64,000 nucleotides of DNA from an uncultured Collinsella sp. (lineage in GTDB: Bacteria > Actinomycetota > Coriobacteriia > Coriobacteriales > Coriobacteriaceae). Positions 25,766-33,444 of this stretch are shown here, piece by piece (position 1 is the stretch's first letter; each line of letters starts with the position of its first letter). The stretch lies in assembly GCA_900542305.1 (NCBI GenBank), contig UQMU01000005.1, forward strand, positions 17,526 to 81,525, given 5' to 3'. The notes beneath the pieces were generated by a model that was given only the letters and a program-made list of their open reading frames with translations, did not search any database and was not told where the DNA came from. Both the position numbers and the translations under genes were made by a program.

Positions 25766-28285
25766 CTATTCGCTAGCACCTTCGTTGTCTTCGCGGTCAT
25801 TGGCAAGCATTGCTGCGCCGGCAACCGTTGCTGCCACGGCGGCAGCGGCGAGCCCGGCGGCGATACCAGAGCCGTCGCCCGTGTCGGCGAGCTTTCCGTC
25901 CGAGCCCTTGCCCTTGTTGCCCTTGCCGTTCTTGTCGGCGCTGCCCACGTTGGCGCCAGTGCCGGTGCCGGCGCCGCCCACGTTGGCGCCAGTGCCGGTG
26001 CCGGCGCCGCCTGCACTGTCCGAAGTCGTCACGGTAAAGCTTACGGCTCCATTGCTGGCGAGCATGTAGTTCTGTGCCGCGTCGCCCAACAGGTCTTTCG
26101 CACGCACCCAATACGTCCCCGCGGCAAATGCCTCGCCCTCGGCCATCACCGTTCCTGGAGCACCGTTTGCATCGTGCATAAACTCGAGTTGGGCCGTGCA
26201 GGCATCGGTTTCGAGCTTGCCCTCGAGCGGCGCCGTGACCTTGGCGCGCACGTTTTCGCCGGCCTTAAGGCCTTCGAGCCCCTCAAAGTGGGGTGTCAGC
26301 GCGCGTGGATCGATATCGATGGGCACGGGGCCCCGCAGCTCCGTAACGGTCTCGTTGCCCAGGGCATCGACATCCACATATTCGATGGCAAACGCATGGC
26401 CCGAAGCCGCCACGTTGAGTACGTTGCTGCTGTCGACAAGGCGGAAATGGCCCTCGCCAACGGTCTTGCCATCTTGGAGCGAGGCATCGCTCAGCGAGTC
26501 TCCATACGTCATGTGCATGCGGTCCGGGAGGCAGCATGAAACTGTTGGCTTGTGCTTCGCGTCGTAATTGCGTTGGTAGATGCTCCGGGCCAGTGCCGAA
26601 TCGACAAAGTCGGACGCGATAATACCAACGTGCTTGAGGCAATCTGACTTTGTTTTATCGCTGCCGCTGGGATTGATGTACTGGCTCTTGTACAGATGCT
26701 CGTTGACCACTCGCGCCGCGGTAAAAGGATTGCTTCCTTGTTTGTAATTCGTGCAACTGGTGTAGTTGATACACCAGCTGTGCTCCAGGACCTTTACCTT
26801 GGCCCCGTCATTGTCCTCGACGTCCACCATGATGCGGGCGAGCTTGGTTGTCTCCTGCAGCGCCATATCGACCCAGCCGATTTTGTCGGTTCCTGTGCAT
26901 TCGTAATGGTCCTGGGCGTATACCTTGGTGCAATAGGGCTCTTCGTCACCCGTTTTCCCCACGGCTTCAAAGCCCCGCTCGTCTCGAACGAGACACATAG
27001 AGGTGCTGTCGGTGTGTGCTGCGATTTTGTCGTCCCATTGGGTGAGATCGAGGCCCCACGTGTGGCCGCTTACGCTGTTGCCGGCGAGTACAAATCGACG
27101 CAGCAGGACGATCTTTCCGCGCACCTCGTTCGGTGTGGGGATTCGGCTCGATGTGTAGAACAGATCGGGATTATCGTGGATAACCTTGGCGAAAGCCGTC
27201 GTAACGCTTTCGTCGGTAGCCTCGTCGTTGCCTCGTGACGCAAGCATGATGAGCGCTTCTGACGGGTTTTCGTTCAAAAATGTTTTGAAGTAGTCGATGA
27301 CATTGGAGAGATGCATAAAGCCCCCGTCTTTTTTGAGCAGGTAGCATCTTCCATGGTCGATACCGGGGTCGCCGTTCTCGTCGTTCCTTCCGAGTCGGAT
27401 ATCAAAATAGCGAATGCCTTCGAGCAACTGCGTGGGGATGTAATCCTGCTGGCACTTTGCTTGTGAGGATTGGGGCTCGGTGTCGTTGTCCACGCTGCAG
27501 GTGCCCGAATCATGCGTGCCCGGGATACTCAGCTCGTCGAGGTACTTGTTGTCGTCGACGTATTTCATCCAGCATGGTCCGTCGACGTAGCTGCTATACG
27601 TGGTCCAGTCGATACTTCTAACTGTGGTATTGATCTTGCCCATGTCGTAACCGACAAGTTCTAGCTCCCACGGAATGCTCTTACTCTTATGGCAGATCTT
27701 ATTGTTGTCCTGGTCTTTGCCGTTCGATTCTATTGCCAGGTACTTAATGTCTTTTTTCTCGGTTTCTTTCTCGACCGTGCGGTCTCGGATGATATAGGTT
27801 CCGTTTGATTGACGCTCGAACGCAAAAGCGCGGCTGGGCTTGTTGTCATACTCGCCGCCCCATACGTGGATGACCTTTCCATCTTTGTCCGAGTCGTCGT
27901 CGACCGACCAAATGCTGTAGCCCGTCTTTTTATGCTCTTCGAAATTGAGCAAGGTGCGGATGGCATACCAATTTGTATTTTCTGTATCGGTCGCTACGTG
28001 CTCAAGGATGAGCTTGCTGGACGTGCCGTCGTTAAACAGGTGGCAGACGTTGCCGCGAACGTTGCCGTCTTGGTTGACGCTCGCGGTGCGAAAATAGCCA
28101 GCGGGGCGAAGGCGAATGACAAACTTGTCGAGGCTGTCCGACGGTGCGGGTGTGTTGTCTGCAAATGCCGCTCGCAGGGGAATGCCCGGCGCTGCGGTTT
28201 CGGGCAGGCTTGCCAGCGGCGACAACGCGGCGAGTCCAAGGCCCAGCGTAAACGCTCGGCGACTGATGGCGTGGTGTTCGGTCAT
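25766..28285 (-). CDS. Tat-exported PI-PLC X-domain surface protein
   Basis: 839 residues. The N terminus carries a twin-arginine signal (SRRAFTLGLGLAALSP). After a ~200-residue region with ricin/lectin-like WSVDDDSD-type sequence comes a phosphatidylinositol-specific phospholipase C X domain: SIPGTHDSG with the catalytic His, then GIRYFDIRLG and IDHGR with the second His, and NPSEALIMLASRG. The C terminus has Gly/Thr repeats, a LADTG motif, a hydrophobic segment and an acidic tail, as in sortase substrates; LAxTG rather than LPxTG suggests a class E-type sortase. GGAGGAG precedes the ATG. It could cleave inositol phospholipids or glycans; activity is inferred. Export by Tat plus sortase anchoring is unusual. 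Confidence 0.82.
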   Translation of the reverse strand: MTEHHAISRRAFTLGLGLAALSPLASLPETAAPGIPLRAAFADNTPAPSDSLDKFVIRLRPAGYFRTASVNQDGNVRGNVCHLFNDGTSSKLILEHVATDTENTNWYAIRTLLNFEEHKKTGYSIWSVDDDSDKDGKVIHVWGGEYDNKPSRAFAFERQSNGTYIIRDRTVEKETEKKDIKYLAIESNGKDQDNNKICHKSKSIPWELELVGYDMGKINTTVRSIDWTTYSSYVDGPCWMKYVDDNKYLDELSIPGTHDSGTCSVDNDTEPQSSQAKCQQDYIPTQLLEGIRYFDIRLGRNDENGDPGIDHGRCYLLKKDGGFMHLSNVIDYFKTFLNENPSEALIMLASRGNDEATDESVTTAFAKVIHDNPDLFYTSSRIPTPNEVRGKIVLLRRFVLAGNSVSGHTWGLDLTQWDDKIAAHTDSTSMCLVRDERGFEAVGKTGDEEPYCTKVYAQDHYECTGTDKIGWVDMALQETTKLARIMVDVEDNDGAKVKVLEHSWCINYTSCTNYKQGSNPFTAARVVNEHLYKSQYINPSGSDKTKSDCLKHVGIIASDFVDSALARSIYQRNYDAKHKPTVSCCLPDRMHMTYGDSLSDASLQDGKTVGEGHFRLVDSSNVLNVAASGHAFAIEYVDVDALGNETVTELRGPVPIDIDPRALTPHFEGLEGLKAGENVRAKVTAPLEGKLETDACTAQLEFMHDANGAPGTVMAEGEAFAAGTYWVRAKDLLGDAAQNYMLASNGAVSFTVTTSDSAGGAGTGTGANVGGAGTGTGANVGSADKNGKGNKGKGSDGKLADTGDGSGIAAGLAAAAVAATVAGAAMLANDREDNEGASE
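25944..26009. repeat. 33-bp tandem repeat inside the PI-PLC-like gene
   Basis: Two copies of a 33-base unit (25944-25976 and 25977-26009), nearly or fully identical, encoding the 11-residue linker GGAGTGTGANV twice next to the cell-wall anchor. Copy number could vary between strains. Confidence 0.85.
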
Positions 28286-28487
28286 ATCTCCTCCGTTCGC
28301 AGGGTGCGGTTATGCACTTGTTTTGGTCACTATACTGCCCAGATGTTTAAAGACGCCGGTTTAAATTGCCTGCGCGGCGCTATAAATCGGCGGGCGGACG
28401 TGTTGGGGCACTTGTCTATTTGTGCTGTTATCACGTCTGGGATGGTTTTGGAGCCCGACATCCTGCGTTCGTCGGCTACCGGCATAA

Positions 28488-28518
28488 GAAAGGGGAGGGT
28501 CGGTTTACCGGCCCTCCC
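28488..28518 (-). terminator. terminator of first lipoprotein gene
   Basis: Plus-strand GGGAGGGTCGG (28493-28503) pairs with CCGGCCCTCCC (28508-28518) apart from one T-G position, and AAAG before it gives a U-tract on the minus strand. The rest of the 305-base gap 28286-28590 holds only the promoter side of the PI-PLC-like gene. Confidence 0.75.
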
Positions 28519-28590
28519 TGGGTACGAAGCGATGAGATACCGTCGCTTGTTTGCACTGCGTCCGTGTTTTCCGTTGCGCTCGCCAGTCGC

Positions 28591-29184
28591 TTAGCGCTTG
28601 ATCTCGATATCGTCGAGCTTGACGTCCATAGCCTCGGTCTTTGCCTTGGCGATGTCGTCGGCAAATTTCAGAGACTCCATCATGGTCTCGACGGCATCCT
28701 TGTGCTCTTCGACATTGTCGATACGCACGTACACACTGCCGCCGTCAACGTCAGTGAAGTACTCGGTCGTCACGCCGCCCGAGTGCGTAAAGTAGGCGCT
28801 GCGCCAGGTCTTGCCGTTGTACTTAACGGGATCGCTCTCGGTCCATCCGGAGTTGGCCTTCCACTTTGCCTCGTAGTCGAACAGCTCGTCGGCGTTCTTG
28901 TCAGGATCGAAGACGGGGATGAAGCGGTCGCTGGCATGCTCGCTCTCGGTGAACTTAAACTGGGCCCTGTCGGCGGTATCGCCTGCGACGTCCGTGATTT
29001 CGACGCCCTCGGGCACCTCGACTTTAAACCAAATGAAGTCGGTCCTCATATCCACGGCTGGCTTTTCCGCTCCACCGCCACCGCCGCTGCCGGTAGCGCC
29101 GCCGCTGCCACCGCAACCCACCAAGGCAACTGCGGCAAAGAGACTGATGCAGAGGGTGAGAATCGCAAAGGCCTTCTTTTTCAT
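28591..29184 (-). CDS. lipoprotein, paralogue A
   Basis: 197 residues. Lipoprotein signal peptide with lipobox ALVGC, Cys24 being the lipidated residue. A Gly-rich linker precedes a single domain that begins DFIWFKVEVPEG and contains RFIPVFDP, YNGKTWRSAYF and YFTDVDGGSVYVRID. It is related along its whole length to the lipoprotein at 29414-30016. It is anchored to the outer face of the membrane; function unknown. GGAGGA lies before the ATG. The gap to the paralogue holds a terminator, so each probably has its own promoter. Confidence 0.8.
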   Translation of the reverse strand: MKKKAFAILTLCISLFAAVALVGCGGSGGATGSGGGGGAEKPAVDMRTDFIWFKVEVPEGVEITDVAGDTADRAQFKFTESEHASDRFIPVFDPDKNADELFDYEAKWKANSGWTESDPVKYNGKTWRSAYFTHSGGVTTEYFTDVDGGSVYVRIDNVEEHKDAVETMMESLKFADDIAKAKTEAMDVKLDDIEIKR

Positions 29185-29197
29185 GGTCGTGTCCTCC

Positions 29198-29285
29198 TCG
29201 ATCTGTAACCGCCCATGGATTACCTGCCTTTACTGTACGCGCGAGCGGCTCGTTCGGGTGGGCCATGTGTCCCATTCTGAGGGCC
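29198..29285. repeat. dispersed intergenic repeat, copy A, with palindromic site
   Basis: About 85 bases similar (roughly 80% by eye) to 31279-31360, in the same orientation. It contains TGGGCCATGTGTCCCA (29259-29274), an imperfect palindrome of form TGGGNCAnnTGNCCCA. It sits in the upstream region of the lipoprotein gene 28591-29184. Confidence 0.65.
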
Positions 29286-29327
29286 GGATTTGCGCCGGCA
29301 AGTGGCAATATGTCCGGGCGCAAAAGA

Positions 29328-29356
29328 GGGGAGGGCCGATGCTGTCGGCCCTCCCC
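29328..29356 (-). terminator. terminator of second lipoprotein gene
   Basis: GGGGAGGGCCGA (29328-29339) and TCGGCCCTCCCC (29345-29356) are perfect reverse complements; CAAAAGA before them gives a U-run on the minus strand. The stem sequence resembles that of the paralogue's terminator. Confidence 0.8.
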
Positions 29357-29413
29357 GGGGTTGGGTGCCCGCGCTTTTATTGGGGCGCGTGCGCGGACGT
29401 GCGTGGACTCTTG

Positions 29414-30016
29414 CTACTCGATCTCGATGCTCGAAATCTCGACTTCGCGTGCCTCGGCAACTGCCTTCGTCATGTCATCGGGGAACTCGACGGAGTTGAG
29501 GAGCGCCTCGGCTTCTTTCTTATGCAGATCGAAGTTCGAGATGAGGACGTAGACGCTTCCCGGCTCAACGTCGGTAAAGAGGAGGGTTGAGACGCCGCTG
29601 TTGTCCTCGTACGTTCCGACGAGCCACGTCCTGCCGTTATACTCGACGGATCCGCCATCCTTCCACTGGAACGTATCACCTTTCTTTTCTGCCTGGTCAG
29701 CGTGGGATTCCTCTGCCGTCAGCGCTTTTTTCCAAACGGGGATAAAGCGATCGGCCGAACCGTTCTCGTCTTCGGGGAAGGTGAGCTGGACCCTGTCGGC
29801 GTTCTTGCCGGCGGAGTCGCTCACGCCAACGCTCTCGGGCATCTCGACCTTAAACCAGATAAAGTCGGTCTTTGCGGCTGCGGGGGCCTTTTCCTTACTT
29901 TCGCTCTTGGATGCGCTGCTGCCCCCGCCCGATGCGTTCCCGCCGCAGCCGACAAGGGCAAACGCGGCAAAGAGGGCGATGCAAAGGGAAAGGATCGATA
30001 GGGTCTTTTTCTTCAT
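29414..30016 (-). CDS. lipoprotein, paralogue B
   Basis: 200 residues. Signal peptide MKKKTLSILSLCIALF with lipobox ALVGC (Cys24), then a Gly/Ser linker. The domain has DFIWFKVEMPES, RFIPVWKKALT, YNGRTWLVGTY and LFTDVEPGSVYVLISNF, matching its neighbour paralogue in order. ATG 30016 has GGAGGA upstream; the longer frame to 30049 is not needed. The pair is a tandem duplication in which the signal peptide and core strands are conserved but the middle has diverged. No named family is recognised. Confidence 0.8.
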   Translation of the reverse strand: MKKKTLSILSLCIALFAAFALVGCGGNASGGGSSASKSESKEKAPAAAKTDFIWFKVEMPESVGVSDSAGKNADRVQLTFPEDENGSADRFIPVWKKALTAEESHADQAEKKGDTFQWKDGGSVEYNGRTWLVGTYEDNSGVSTLLFTDVEPGSVYVLISNFDLHKKEAEALLNSVEFPDDMTKAVAEAREVEISSIEIE

Positions 30017-30215
30017 GGTGGCGTCCTCCTTGTCTGCCGATGACATCACGGCGCCGCATGCTGTTGGGGTGCTGATTGGACTGGCGGCGGATGTCTCTGT
30101 GTACTGTGCGGCTTATGCCTCCGTTCATCGCTTGTGGCCGTTGCACGGCCGTGCCCCAACGGGTTCCTTACTTATAGATATGCCCCAGCTTGTGCTGCCC
30201 AGGAGTCTCGAAAGG

Positions 30216-30231
30216 TGGGCCATGTGTCCCA
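30216..30231. promoter_or_regulatory. palindromic site TGGGCCATGTGTCCCA, second copy
   Basis: Identical to 29259-29274. It lies in the 363-base divergent region between lipoprotein B (minus) and the zinc-ribbon gene at 30380 (plus). A degenerate third copy is at 31341-31356. Apart from this and the palindrome at 30305, I see nothing else in the gap. Confidence 0.5.
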
Positions 30232-30304
30232 TGTTTGCGTGTGCGGGCTTGCCGCAAGGTGGGCCTGGCGCTGGGCAAGCGTGCGGCTTGGTTGATGCTC
30301 CCAA

Positions 30305-30316
30305 TGTTGCGCAACA
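30305..30316. promoter_or_regulatory. perfect palindrome TGTTGCGCAACA, second copy
   Basis: Identical to 17631-17642; here 63 bases before the ATG of the zinc-ribbon membrane gene 30380. A shared operator for the two paralogous-architecture genes is the simplest reading. Confidence 0.55.
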
Positions 30317-30379
30317 GCGATGCCGGCTTAAGGTTTTAGACTTGGCTGTGACAAAAGCTAAACCACGAAAGGTCGAACG

Positions 30380-31231
30380 ATGTTCTGTCAAAAATGCGGA
30401 CAGCAAGTTCCCGATGGATCGACGTTTTGCACGCATTGCGGGGCGTCGCTTGCGGGTGGCTCCGCGCCGATGCCTGCGGCTGCTACTCCGACTTCTGCGC
30501 CCACGGCCGGCCCGGGCCTGACCCAGTCGATGCCGCCGGTCGCGCCTGCGCCTCAAAAGCCCAAGAGCAAGGCGCCGGTCATTATCGCGGTGGCGTGTGC
30601 CGCCGTGGTGCTCCTTGGGGGCGGCACGGTGTTTGCGCTCACGATGCTTAACGGCTCCAAGAGCTCTGGCACGCAAATCTCGGTAATCGATACCGGGTCT
30701 TCGGACGAGAAAGATTCTTCTGCCAAGAAGAAGAGCGACAAGTCCAAGTCTAAGGAGTCTTCGTCGTCGGATGACGAGGCTGTTCCCGAGGACGAGTCGG
30801 CATACTACGGCTCGGGCGATTCGGACGATTACCTAACCGACGTGTATACGTACACGAACGACATGCATCCTTATAGCATGTCGATTCCCAATCGCTTTGA
30901 GATGGAAGATACTCCCAGCGGCAGTGGCGCCAGGTATGAGGATCCGGAGACGGGGTTTGTGATCAACCTGTTTGGCTACGTCATCATTAACGAAGAAACC
31001 TCGCACGAGATGTTCGTCGACGCGGACACCTCGGGCAAGGCCGATCTCTATACCGCAGAGGGCGACAACTGGTACGTGGTCTCGTGGCGCGACGGCGACA
31101 CGATCATTTACGAAAAGACGATCGTCACGGATTCGACGATTGCCACGGCGCATTTGGAGTACTCGACTGCAAATCGCGACATGGGGTCGAAGATTATCGA
31201 TACGCTGTTGCCGACGTTCCAGGTGGACTAG
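30380..31231 (+). CDS. zinc-ribbon single-pass membrane protein
   Basis: 283 residues. Zinc ribbon CQKCG-x10-CTHCG at the N terminus, Pro/Ala linker, one transmembrane helix (APVIIAVACAAVVLLGGGTVFAL), a Ser/Lys/Asp-rich low-complexity stalk, and an exported ~130-residue domain (YTNDMHPYSMSIPNRFEMED... YSTANRDMGSKIIDTLLPTF) that resembles the PsbP/DUF-type single domains found on Gram-positive membranes. Same N-terminal plan as the 17724 gene but an unrelated C-terminal domain. Function unknown. Confidence 0.72.
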   Translation: MFCQKCGQQVPDGSTFCTHCGASLAGGSAPMPAAATPTSAPTAGPGLTQSMPPVAPAPQKPKSKAPVIIAVACAAVVLLGGGTVFALTMLNGSKSSGTQISVIDTGSSDEKDSSAKKKSDKSKSKESSSSDDEAVPEDESAYYGSGDSDDYLTDVYTYTNDMHPYSMSIPNRFEMEDTPSGSGARYEDPETGFVINLFGYVIINEETSHEMFVDADTSGKADLYTAEGDNWYVVSWRDGDTIIYEKTIVTDSTIATAHLEYSTANRDMGSKIIDTLLPTFQVD

Positions 31232-31244
31232 GCGCCCGTGCCTA

Positions 31245-31356
31245 TAGCCGGCAATCGGAAACACCGATAGCCAGAGCTCCTGATCTGTTACCGCCTATGG
31301 GTTACCCGCCTTTACTGTACGCGCAAGTGACTCGTAAGGGTGGGCCATGTGCCCCG
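31245..31356. repeat. dispersed intergenic repeat, copy B
   Basis: The 3' part matches copy A at 29198-29285. The 5' part (hairpin GGCAATCG-N7-CGATAGCC, then AGAGCTCCTGA) matches 33266-33325. No coding potential. It fills most of the 302-base gap after the zinc-ribbon gene. Confidence 0.6.
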
Positions 31357-31457
31357 TGTTTGGTGCGGTGGGGCGGAGCGTGGCCGGGGCTGCGAATCTT
31401 GGCGACGGACGCAGCCGGTTAGTCATCGTGGGTGCCTCGCCACAGCTTTTTGTGCAA

Positions 31458-31493
31458 AAAGGGGTCCGAACCTTTTGCGGTGCGGACCCCTTT
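31458..31493 (-). terminator. terminator of LPXTG gene
   Basis: AAAGGGGTCCG (31458-31468) and CGGACCCCTTT (31483-31493) are perfect reverse complements; further A residues upstream give a minus-strand U-tract. Confidence 0.85.
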
Positions 31494-31533
31494 GCGTTGC
31501 AACAAGTTGCTGCGGCGTGTTTCGAAGTTGAAA

Positions 31534-33012
31534 TTACTTGCGAACTTTAGACGCGACAGCGCTGGCGGCAAAGCAGACAATCGCCATAACACCCATTGCA
31601 GCGATGACGCTGGAAGTGCCGTCACCCGTTTTGGGCAGAGCCTGCTCGTTTGCCTTGGTCTTATTTGCAGGCTTGCCGGCAGGCTTGTTGTCGGAAGGCT
31701 TGGGCGCGGGCTCGTCCTTCTTCCACTGGGCGAACAGCGTCACAGGAGCGGAAAGCTCAACCGTAACGCCCGCGGCATAGCTTGTGCCGGAGCCATTCTT
31801 TGCGGTGTTCCAGCCCACGAAGGAGTAGCCCTTGCGCACCGGCTGCTCGGCCGTAACCTCGGCTTCGGTGACGCACTTAACGGGTGCGAATTCGGCAGCC
31901 TGCTCATCCTCGGAGCCGTTCAGGTCGTAGGAGAGATCGTAGGCCTTCTCCACGAAATCAGGCTTGACGAAGCCGCAGTACTTGCACTTAGGGGTCCCCG
32001 TGCGAGTCCAAGTACCGGCATTGTCAGAGGCCCACTCGGTGTAGGCGACATCGTAGGCGTTGTCATGCTCGCCGTCGGTGTAGCTGTGGGTTTTCTTCTC
32101 GCCTTTGAACGTCTCGCCTTTTTTGGACCACACGAGAGTGCCGTCAATCTTGACATCGGTACGGCCGGTGTTGTTGCCCGACTTGCCACCAAAGCCAAAG
32201 AGCTGCGAGCAGGTGGTCCTGTCGCGCGCAGCCGTGACGGTATTATTGCCAGTAATGTTGAGGATGAACTTGTGGTCCCCCATAAGAGAGTCGTTGATAT
32301 TCAACGCCTGCTTGTCTTTGTCGCCATTCGAGTTGAACGTGCAATTATTCACGTTAACGGTGATGTCCTGCGTGCTGGCTTCTCTGTAGACGTTGATGAC
32401 CTTACCGGTTGCGTTAAAGGTGCAGGTGTCAAACGTCATGACCGGCGAGCTGTAGGTCCACAGGGAATAGTCTCCATCAGGGGCGTTGAACGTAGTGTTG
32501 TTGAACTCAGCGGAGGTGTAGCCCCAGTAGAACGTCTTGCCGTTAATGACACAATGGTCAACGACAGTCTTATTGGCGCGGATGAAGCCAAGGTAGTCTG
32601 CGTTGCCGGAACGCAGCGTCATCTTCTCGAACGTTACAGTGCCGGCGCCATCGAAGGAATAGTCGCCGTTGTACTCGGTGCCAAAGTTGGCGGGATCGGG
32701 CACGAGTGCGCCGATGTTCCATGCGGTTTTATCGGTTCCCTGGCCCACAAAGGTGAGGTCCTTGTCCTTGGTGTGGCCCACGGAGCTCACGCCGTAGAGG
32801 GTGTAGTTGCCCTCGCCGAGCTTGATGGTGTCGCCGCTTTCCGCCTCGGCGGTGGCGGTGGCAAGATCGTTGTAGCTTGCACCGGTGCGGGCATTGGTGA
32901 TCGTGCTGGTAGCGCCGTCTGCAAAGGCAGGCGACGCGAGGCCTATCAAGACAAACGCAGCGGTAACAAACGCAGCGATCGCACGATATGCCGTTCTGGT
33001 TAACGACTTCAT
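31534..33012 (-). CDS. LPXTG cell-wall protein with beta-helix and InlB-type repeat
   Basis: 492 residues. Sec signal peptide (AFVTAAFVLIGLASPAFADG), a ~230-residue region with repeated short strands and Asn/Thr turns (FEKMTLRSGNADYLGFI, FDTCTFNATGKVINVY, VNNCTFNSNGDKDKQ) typical of a right-handed parallel beta-helix, then a Listeria-Bacteroides repeat (GYSFVGWNTAKNGSG... LFAQWKK), a Pro/Lys wall-spanning linker and the sorting signal LPKTGDG with a hydrophobic helix and KVRK tail. Anchored to peptidoglycan by sortase; probably adhesin or glycan-binding. Its own base composition and the AT-rich upstream region are lower in GC than the neighbours, which fits an acquired surface gene. Confidence 0.85.
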   Translation of the reverse strand: MKSLTRTAYRAIAAFVTAAFVLIGLASPAFADGATSTITNARTGASYNDLATATAEAESGDTIKLGEGNYTLYGVSSVGHTKDKDLTFVGQGTDKTAWNIGALVPDPANFGTEYNGDYSFDGAGTVTFEKMTLRSGNADYLGFIRANKTVVDHCVINGKTFYWGYTSAEFNNTTFNAPDGDYSLWTYSSPVMTFDTCTFNATGKVINVYREASTQDITVNVNNCTFNSNGDKDKQALNINDSLMGDHKFILNITGNNTVTAARDRTTCSQLFGFGGKSGNNTGRTDVKIDGTLVWSKKGETFKGEKKTHSYTDGEHDNAYDVAYTEWASDNAGTWTRTGTPKCKYCGFVKPDFVEKAYDLSYDLNGSEDEQAAEFAPVKCVTEAEVTAEQPVRKGYSFVGWNTAKNGSGTSYAAGVTVELSAPVTLFAQWKKDEPAPKPSDNKPAGKPANKTKANEQALPKTGDGTSSVIAAMGVMAIVCFAASAVASKVRK

Positions 33013-33144
33013 GCTGACACTCCTTTTATTCCGGTTTTAGCCAACATATATAGTTTAGATTCTGTAAATTTTTTTCCGAGCGTGTTAAAAATTAGATTGC
33101 CGATAAGTTATAACCACACAGTAAAAACACAGGAATTTGTAAAA

Positions 33145-33166
33145 TGTTGCAAGTGTTTTTGCAACA
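33145..33166. promoter_or_regulatory. inverted repeat TGTTGCAA-N6-TTGCAACA
   Basis: Perfect 8-base arms in the AT-rich region upstream of the LPXTG gene (minus strand, start 33012). It resembles the TGTTGCGCAACA palindromes upstream of the zinc-ribbon genes. Confidence 0.4.
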
Positions 33167-33265
33167 AAATTGCGTCAGCGACAGCATTTTGGGCGGTTGC
33201 AACGCTCCCGCCTCTTGGGTGGATCGCTTGCCGACTGCGCGACGGTGCCACTTTAGGTGGAATTT

Positions 33266-33325
33266 TCTATTGCCGGCAATCGAAAACGGCGATAGCCGAG
33301 GCTCCTGACAGCCGCTTTCTTATGG
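33266..33325. repeat. dispersed intergenic repeat, copy C
   Basis: Similar (about 75% by eye) to 31245-31300, including the hairpin GGCAATCG-N7-CGATAGCC and GGCTCCTGA. Part of the 432-base gap 33013-33444, which also holds the inverted repeat at 33145 and the terminator at 33355. Confidence 0.55.
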
Positions 33326-33354
33326 GTTAGACTGGGCTTCGAAAAATCCGATGA

Positions 33355-33397
33355 ATGGGACAACTGCCTCCTGGCATCGTTGCCCCATTTTTATTTT
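33355..33397 (+). terminator. terminator-like hairpin in the fchA leader
   Basis: ATGGGACAAC (33355-33364) pairs with GTTGCCCCAT (33379-33388) with one mismatch, followed by TTTTATTTT. No plus-strand gene lies upstream of it, so it either ends a leader transcript in front of fchA (attenuation) or a small RNA. Confidence 0.6.
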
Positions 33398-33444
33398 GGC
33401 GTGTTATGGCCTCGACTGCCGGCACGCCAGATAGAGGTGTTTCG

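Noticed and set aside
31432..33003. 523-codon open frame on the plus strand opposite the LPXTG gene
   Set aside because: The minus frame has a signal peptide, LPKTG and repeat domain; the plus frame has none.
33355..33397. ZTP or THF riboswitch before fchA
   Set aside because: The leader has a terminator, but neither consensus could be found; only an attenuator of unknown type is proposed.
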